Assembly: GCA_024234975.1 (NCBI GenBank)
Contig: JACKNH010000013.1
Span: 37,173 to 101,172 of the forward strand
Direction of reading: 5' to 3'
DNA from: Gammaproteobacteria bacterium
Lineage (GTDB): Bacteria > Pseudomonadota > Gammaproteobacteria > Ga0077536
DNA length: 64,000 nucleotides
Of this stretch, positions 59,941 to 64,000 are shown piece after piece. The notes beneath the pieces were generated by a model. The model saw nothing but the letters and a program-made list of their open reading frames with translations, was not told the origin of the DNA and ran no database searches. A program made the position numbers and the translations under genes. The first letter of the stretch is position 1. Each line of letters begins with the position of its first letter.

Positions 59941-62886
59941 TTACGGCAGGTAGACGTCGAGCCAGACAGTCCAGCCTTCGGTGAAGTCCGTCGCATCGGA
60001 GTTGACCGCACCGACGTACTGCAGCGGCTGGAAGAACGCGCCCAGCGTGGTCGGATCAAGCGCCGGCACTGCCTGTTCGTTGGCGCCGTTGACATACGGC
60101 ACCGCCGAGTTGGCGCCGAACCGGGCCGGCACCTGCAGCGAGTTGGTGAACGCTCCGTTGTTGTTGGTGCCGCTGTTCAGCAGGTCGGTCGCGTCCTTGT
60201 TGGGCACGGCGCCGCAGTCCAGCAACATCGAGTTGGCGTCCAGCAGGTTGGCGTTGATGCGGTCGGTCGTCTGCGAATCGTCCACTTCGAGACAGGTCTC
60301 ACCGAGGAAGTCGATGACGACGATGTTGTTGAACGATCCCGCGGTACCGGCACGTGGATGCAGACCTTCGCCCGTGGTCGCGGTAGCGACAAAATGCGAG
60401 GCGCCGACGCAGGTGACGTTGGAGACGATACCGGCCGAGAACGGCATGGCATCGGGATCACCGGCGTTGTCCAGGCTCTGGGTATCGGCTTCGATACAGC
60501 TGTCGGAATCCGCGAAGTTCGGGTTCTGCACCACCAGCGCCGTCTGGATGTTACCGGTATAGCCCTGCACCCAGTCGATGGAGTCATCCGCCGAGCCGGT
60601 GATGACAATGTTGCGCAGGTTCACGGTGCCACCGAACAACTCGATACCGTCGTCGGCATTGTTGTGGACCTGAACATTTTCGATCAGCGTACCGTTGCCG
60701 ACTGCCTGCAATGACAGGCCGTTGATCTGGGTCGAGGCATCGACGAAGTTGCCACCGAACATGATGCGGACGTAGCGCAGCACACCACTGTTGTCGGTCG
60801 GCTCGTTTCCACCATAGGTGCCGGTGCCGCCTTCGCCGGGGACATCGGTACCACGGTTGTTCGGCGCGCGGCCGTTGATGATGACACCGCCCCACAGACC
60901 GATCTGCGTGGTCAACGCCGTCGCATCCGTCATATCCACGCCTTCAGCCGTGAAAGTGATCGGCGCATTGCGCGTACCGTTGGCGACGATGCGCGACCCG
61001 CGGTTGACGACCAGAATCGGCGCGTCATTGCCCACGGTCGTGCGGGCTTCGATGGTGACGCCTGGTGCGATGGTCAGCACTGCCGCATCACAAGTGGCGG
61101 CCGGATTGTTCGAATCCGATCCACAGTCCACGCCGACCCGCAGCGAGTCCGCCAACCGGTAGCGAGGGCCGAACGGCAGAGTAAGGTCCGTTGTCAGCGT
61201 GCCGCCGATTTCACAGACGGTTTCGCTGTTGACGGTCGTCGTGGTCACCACGGACGAGGTCGGGCAGGTATCCGGCACAATTTCCATGCCGAAGGTCCAG
61301 CCCTGTAACCAGTTGCCGTTGACCGGGTCGAACGCACCCGCGGAGTTGACACCGCCGATGAAGGTCACCGCGTCAAAGAAGGAACCCAGCGTCGTCGGGT
61401 CGAAAGGCGTAACAGCGGCTTCGTTGCCACCATTGACGACCGGAATCACACCGCTCAGCGAGTTGGTGAAATTCGCATCGTTGTTGGCGCCGCTGGCGAG
61501 GAACTCGGTGCCATCCTTGACCGGTGCTGCCGGGTCGCAATCCAGCACCACCGAATCCGCTTTCAGCAGACCAGCGGCAATGCGATCGAACGTCTGCTGG
61601 TCATCGACTTCCAGACAGGTCTCGCCGTTGAAATTGGCGACGACGATGTTGGCGTAGTGACCGGCAGTGCCGGCACGCGGATGCAGACCTTCACCCGTCG
61701 TGGCCTGGGCGTTGAAAGTTGAAGCGCCGACGCAGGTGATATTGACCAGCTTCGGATCGGAGAACGGCATTGCATCAGGGTCGCCGGCGTTATCCAGGCT
61801 CTGGGTATCGTCTTCGATACAGCTGTCGGAATCTGCGAAGTTCGGGTTTTGCACGACGACACCGAACTGGATATTGCCGTTGTAGCCCTGCACGAAATCC
61901 AGCGAGTCGTCAGCCGAGCCGGTGATCACGACATGTTTGACATTGACCGCACCACCGAAGAATTCGATGCCATCGTCGGCGTTGTTATGTACCTGGACGT
62001 AGTCGACCACTGTGCCGGAACCGACGCTCTGGAACGCGATACCGTTCAACTGCGTGGTCGCGTCGACGAACTCGCCGGCGTACTTGACCTGCACGAAGCG
62101 CAGCACGCCACTGTCGTCGGCGGGCGTGTTACCGCCATAAGTGCCGGTGCCACCTTCACCCGGCACATCGGTACCGCGGTTGTTCGGCGCGCGACCATTG
62201 ATGATGATGCCGCCCCATTCCTGGGTGTACGGGTCATCCTGCGCGAGGCCGCTGAAGGGAGCGCGGGTATTCGCCAGGCCCAACTCATCGGCATAGCCCA
62301 GATCCTGGGCGCTGGTGAAGATAATCGGGTCGCCCGGGCCGTTGGCCGGGTCACCACCGTCGGCAATGAGGCGCGAGCCGCGGGAGATGATCAGAAGCGA
62401 ATCGGTACCGATGCCATACAGCACGGTGCCGGGTTGGATGGTCAGCACCGCCGGGTCGGCCGTTGCTACCGGCGAGTTCGGATCGGATCCGGCGTCGACA
62501 CCAATCGTGACCTTGTCAGCGATCTGTACCGGACAGGCGTTATTCAACGTCATGTCCGTCGTAATCGTACCGGCAATACTGCAATGGGTTTCGGTCCCCA
62601 CCGTCACTTCGGTGGCGCCGGCCGGACAACTGCATGTCGTGGTACCGCCACCGCTGCTGCCGCCGCTGGAGCTACCGCCACTGGAACTGCTGCCGGTCAC
62701 CGGTGGTGCGTTCGGATCGCCAGGTGATTCAATGGAAACATCGCCGCAACCGGCAAACAACATCGAGGTGACCAGCAGCGCCGGCATCGCCAACGCACCG
62801 GCGCCATCGCGCGTCAGCCGTCTGCTTGCGACGACTGTTGTTGCAGACGTTCCGGTACAGGACCCGTCATTGGTTTGGTGCTCCAT
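59941..62886 (-). CDS. Tandem-repeat beta-helix-like lipoprotein, gene upstream of TonB receptor and T2SS
   Basis: This 981-residue protein begins with a 34-residue basic n-region and a lipoprotein signal with lipobox LFAGC (Cys47). A Ser/Gly-rich tether (about 62-85) is followed by two homologous units of about 450 residues. Each has WGG-IING-RAPNNRGTDVPG (first unit 224-242), VQVHNNADDGIE, QNPNFADSDSCIE and TTGEGLHPRAGTAG, with repeated short hydrophobic strands that suggest a right-handed parallel beta-helix. Paired cysteines in each unit suggest disulfides. GGAGGA before the ATG at 62886 is near-perfect, so expression may be high. I know no function; the position ahead of a TonB receptor and gspC-N suggests a surface lipoprotein exported by this T2SS. 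Confidence 0.8.
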   Translation of the reverse strand: MEHQTNDGSCTGTSATTVVASRRLTRDGAGALAMPALLVTSMLFAGCGDVSIESPGDPNAPPVTGSSSSGGSSSGGSSGGGTTTCSCPAGATEVTVGTETHCSIAGTITTDMTLNNACPVQIADKVTIGVDAGSDPNSPVATADPAVLTIQPGTVLYGIGTDSLLIISRGSRLIADGGDPANGPGDPIIFTSAQDLGYADELGLANTRAPFSGLAQDDPYTQEWGGIIINGRAPNNRGTDVPGEGGTGTYGGNTPADDSGVLRFVQVKYAGEFVDATTQLNGIAFQSVGSGTVVDYVQVHNNADDGIEFFGGAVNVKHVVITGSADDSLDFVQGYNGNIQFGVVVQNPNFADSDSCIEDDTQSLDNAGDPDAMPFSDPKLVNITCVGASTFNAQATTGEGLHPRAGTAGHYANIVVANFNGETCLEVDDQQTFDRIAAGLLKADSVVLDCDPAAPVKDGTEFLASGANNDANFTNSLSGVIPVVNGGNEAAVTPFDPTTLGSFFDAVTFIGGVNSAGAFDPVNGNWLQGWTFGMEIVPDTCPTSSVVTTTTVNSETVCEIGGTLTTDLTLPFGPRYRLADSLRVGVDCGSDSNNPAATCDAAVLTIAPGVTIEARTTVGNDAPILVVNRGSRIVANGTRNAPITFTAEGVDMTDATALTTQIGLWGGVIINGRAPNNRGTDVPGEGGTGTYGGNEPTDNSGVLRYVRIMFGGNFVDASTQINGLSLQAVGNGTLIENVQVHNNADDGIELFGGTVNLRNIVITGSADDSIDWVQGYTGNIQTALVVQNPNFADSDSCIEADTQSLDNAGDPDAMPFSAGIVSNVTCVGASHFVATATTGEGLHPRAGTAGSFNNIVVIDFLGETCLEVDDSQTTDRINANLLDANSMLLDCGAVPNKDATDLLNSGTNNNGAFTNSLQVPARFGANSAVPYVNGANEQAVPALDPTTLGAFFQPLQYVGAVNSDATDFTEGWTVWLDVYLP
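59944..61266 (-). repeat. C-terminal unit of the tandem internal duplication
   Basis: Residues 541-981 repeat the N-terminal unit of the same protein. Shared blocks include NGRAPNNRGTDVPGEGGTG, QVHNNADDGIE, SDSCIE-DTQSLDNAGDPDA and TTGEGLHPRAGTAG. Several blocks are also near-identical at the DNA level, pointing to a recent or gene-converted duplication. This copy lacks the extra loop (about 200-222) of the first copy. Confidence 0.85.
61267..62631 (-). repeat. N-terminal unit of the tandem internal duplication
   Basis: Residues 86-540 form the first copy, starting at SCPAGATEVTVGTETHC. Relative to the second copy it has an insertion (SAQDLGYADELGLANTRAP and neighbours) before the WGGIIING segment. 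Confidence 0.85.
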
Positions 62887-63036
62887 TATCACTCCTCCGA
62901 AATACGTGTTATCAGGCTGTGGCGTCGTGCGATGCGTGGCGGCGTAGCGACCCGGCATCGTTGTGCGGCGCCAGACTATGTGTGGTTTGTTACATGTGCG
63001 TGATCTGTTGATGACAATCCCGCAACACTTGGCAGT

Positions 63037-63474
63037 TCATTCGCGCTGCGCCCCCGTCGGGGGAAACAGCTCGGCGGCACTCGGCCGCTGCAGACTGCTG
63101 TTGAGCGGCGCACGCGCCAGCGCCACCAGCCGCTCCAATGTATTACCGGTGATCGCGTTGTCCACCGGCGGCACGCCGTTGATCATTCGTTCAAGCGTGG
63201 GGAGATCGAGGTCGAAGTGGTCGACCAGGTCGACGCCGACATCCGCCAGCAGCGGATTCAGGCTGTCACCATAGACATCGCGTGTTCGCAGCACATCCAG
63301 CCGTTGCAGGCCGATGCGCACGGCAAACCGCAGTACATCCGACTGTTTGACTTCAAAGCGCCGTGCGACCTCCTTGATGAAGCCGAGCTCGGAGGTTCTG
63401 GTGCGAAACGAAACGGTGCAGGTGGCGTCGTCAATAATCCCGCCTTCCGCTTTCGCATCGGTTGTCGATATCAT
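63037..63474 (-). CDS. Small putative ribbon-helix-helix regulator
   Basis: This 145-residue protein has a segment TCTVSFRTRTSELGFIKEVA followed by KQSDVLRFAVRIGLQRL, which resembles a ribbon-helix-helix (CopG/MetJ-like) DNA-binding fold: a short basic beta-strand, then two helices. The rest (NPLLADVGVDLVDHFDLDLP and a C-terminal tail) matches nothing I know. The ATG at 63474 has GGGGA about 5 nt upstream; an in-frame start at 63528 is possible. It lies 150 nt upstream of the repeat lipoprotein on the same strand and divergent from the cytochrome gene, so it may regulate either. The assignment is tentative. Confidence 0.5.
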   Translation of the reverse strand: MISTTDAKAEGGIIDDATCTVSFRTRTSELGFIKEVARRFEVKQSDVLRFAVRIGLQRLDVLRTRDVYGDSLNPLLADVGVDLVDHFDLDLPTLERMINGVPPVDNAITGNTLERLVALARAPLNSSLQRPSAAELFPPTGAQRE

Positions 63475-63479
63475 TTGTT

Positions 63480-63504
63480 CCCCGCCGCTTTTTCCATGGC
63501 GGGG
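63480..63504 (-). promoter_or_regulatory. Hairpin that pairs with the ribosome-binding site of the putative regulator
   Basis: On the minus-strand mRNA, CCCCGCC (63498-63504) can pair with GGCGGGG (63480-63486) across an 11-nt loop. The 3' arm contains the GGGG of the Shine-Dalgarno that lies 5 nt before the ATG at 63474. This could repress translation of that gene unless melted. Confidence 0.45.
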
Positions 63505-63535
63505 GATCGTTACAACGGCACGTGACACGTAGATG

Positions 63536-63551
63536 ACTGTTATGTGACAGT
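63536..63551. promoter_or_regulatory. Inverted repeat ACTGT-N6-ACAGT in the divergent promoter region
   Basis: A perfect 5-bp inverted repeat lies between the putative regulator and the cytochrome gene, 43 nt before the latter's start. It could be an operator for the ribbon-helix-helix protein. Confidence 0.3.
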
Positions 63552-63593
63552 TCTGTTAATGTGCCGCGACTACAGAGCTTCGGGGGAGGAGCT

Positions 63594-64000
63594 ATGCAGG
63601 CAATGCGGAGAATGTTGGTCGGCGTATTGGTGCTGGCTGCCCAGACAGTGCACGCGCAACACGAAGATGGCGCGGCGATCTACGACCAGCATTGCGCGAC
63701 CTGCCATGCAATGCCGCCGGACAAGACCATTCCTCCACGCGCCGTACTCGCCGCCATGGCGCCGAATGCAGTGGTGGAAGCACTGACCACCGGCAATATG
63801 CGCGTGCAAGGTGCACCGCTGACCAATGAGCAGCGCGTCGCTGTTGCTGAATACCTCACCGGCGGTACCGTCACCGCGGCGGTCAACAGCTTCTCGCAAG
63901 GCATGTGTGAAAACATTTCACCGATGTCCGAGCCGATGACCGGGCAGCAGTGGACGGGGTGGTCGCCGGACGAACGCAATCAGCGTGCGCAACTCGCCAC
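63594..64000 (+). CDS. Cytochrome c domain protein, N-terminal part of a probable PQQ quinohemoprotein (truncated by the window)
   Basis: The frame is open to the window edge (135 codons seen). AGGAG ends 2 nt before the ATG in GGGGGAGGAGCT. A signal peptide (MLVGVLVLAAQTVHAQ) is followed by a single-heme cytochrome c domain with C34-A-T-C37-H38 and, near the visible end, QQWTGWSPDERNQRAQ. That segment resembles the W-x-G-W-G start of PQQ beta-propellers in polyvinyl-alcohol-dehydrogenase-like proteins, so a C-terminal PQQ domain is expected beyond the window. It is divergent from the putative regulator. Confidence 0.82.
   Translation, partial: MQAMRRMLVGVLVLAAQTVHAQHEDGAAIYDQHCATCHAMPPDKTIPPRAVLAAMAPNAVVEALTTGNMRVQGAPLTNEQRVAVAEYLTGGTVTAAVNSFSQGMCENISPMSEPMTGQQWTGWSPDERNQRAQLA

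Noticed and set aside
60358..62727. CRISPR or short-repeat array in the repeated lipoprotein region
   Set aside because: The repeats are two long coding units with divergent interior, not short regularly spaced repeats.

Overview
The window is GC-rich, densely coded DNA from a Gram-negative bacterium, most likely a gammaproteobacterium of the Xanthomonadales/Nevskiales/Steroidobacterales type. The order tig-clpP-clpX-lon-hupB-tRNA-Val-tRNA-Asp-ppiD is a gammaproteobacterial hallmark, and I recall the two tRNAs between hupB and ppiD from Xanthomonas-like genomes. A complete type II secretion operon, a TonB-dependent receptor, PQQ dehydrogenases and Tat and PEP-CTERM proteins point to a free-living heterotroph with a busy periplasm. 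No rRNA, CRISPR array, prophage or insertion sequence was seen.

Layout. 0-6 kb (+): a two-component kinase/regulator pair whose kinase has an in-frame TAA, a degenerate stand-alone receiver, glutathione reductase, a VOC protein and a secreted esterase. 6-12.4 kb (-): an operon fadI-fadJ-fused ABC ATPase-MATE exporter. 12.6-22.3 kb (+): a peptide-utilisation operon with a solute-binding protein, an M3 oligopeptidase, two permeases, a fused ATPase and an M13 peptidase. 22.5-32 kb: fabI, then the proteostasis block on the minus strand, with a frameshifted ppiD. 32-36.8 kb (+): a glutaredoxin-like protein, a Rieske protein, a translationally coupled trio (VAO-type flavoprotein, cytochrome c, Tat protein) and a PEP-CTERM metalloprotease. 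36.9-42.4 kb (-): an orphan molybdopterin hydroxylase subunit, a two-part GH88/105-like protein, a shikimate-dehydrogenase-like enzyme and mtgA. 42.6-45.1 kb (+): a cytochrome-PQQ dehydrogenase and a small secreted protein. 45.2-63.5 kb (-): a TPR protein, a frameshifted lipoprotein, gspN to gspC, a TonB-dependent receptor, a lipoprotein built from two tandem beta-helix-like repeats, and a small putative ribbon-helix-helix regulator. The right edge (+) holds the start of another cytochrome c/PQQ-type protein.

The most interesting unit is the right-hand one. The surface lipoprotein and the TonB-dependent receptor lie directly ahead of gspC, with only 14 nt between receptor and gspC, so the secretion machine appears to be transcribed with a dedicated receptor and a candidate secreted or surface lipoprotein. 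At the far end of this operon gspN and the next lipoprotein carry about seven frameshifts within 0.9 kb, while gspC-M are intact and almost all translationally coupled. Two other isolated disruptions (kinase, ppiD) occur elsewhere. Whether these are real decay or assembly error is the main quality question for this window.
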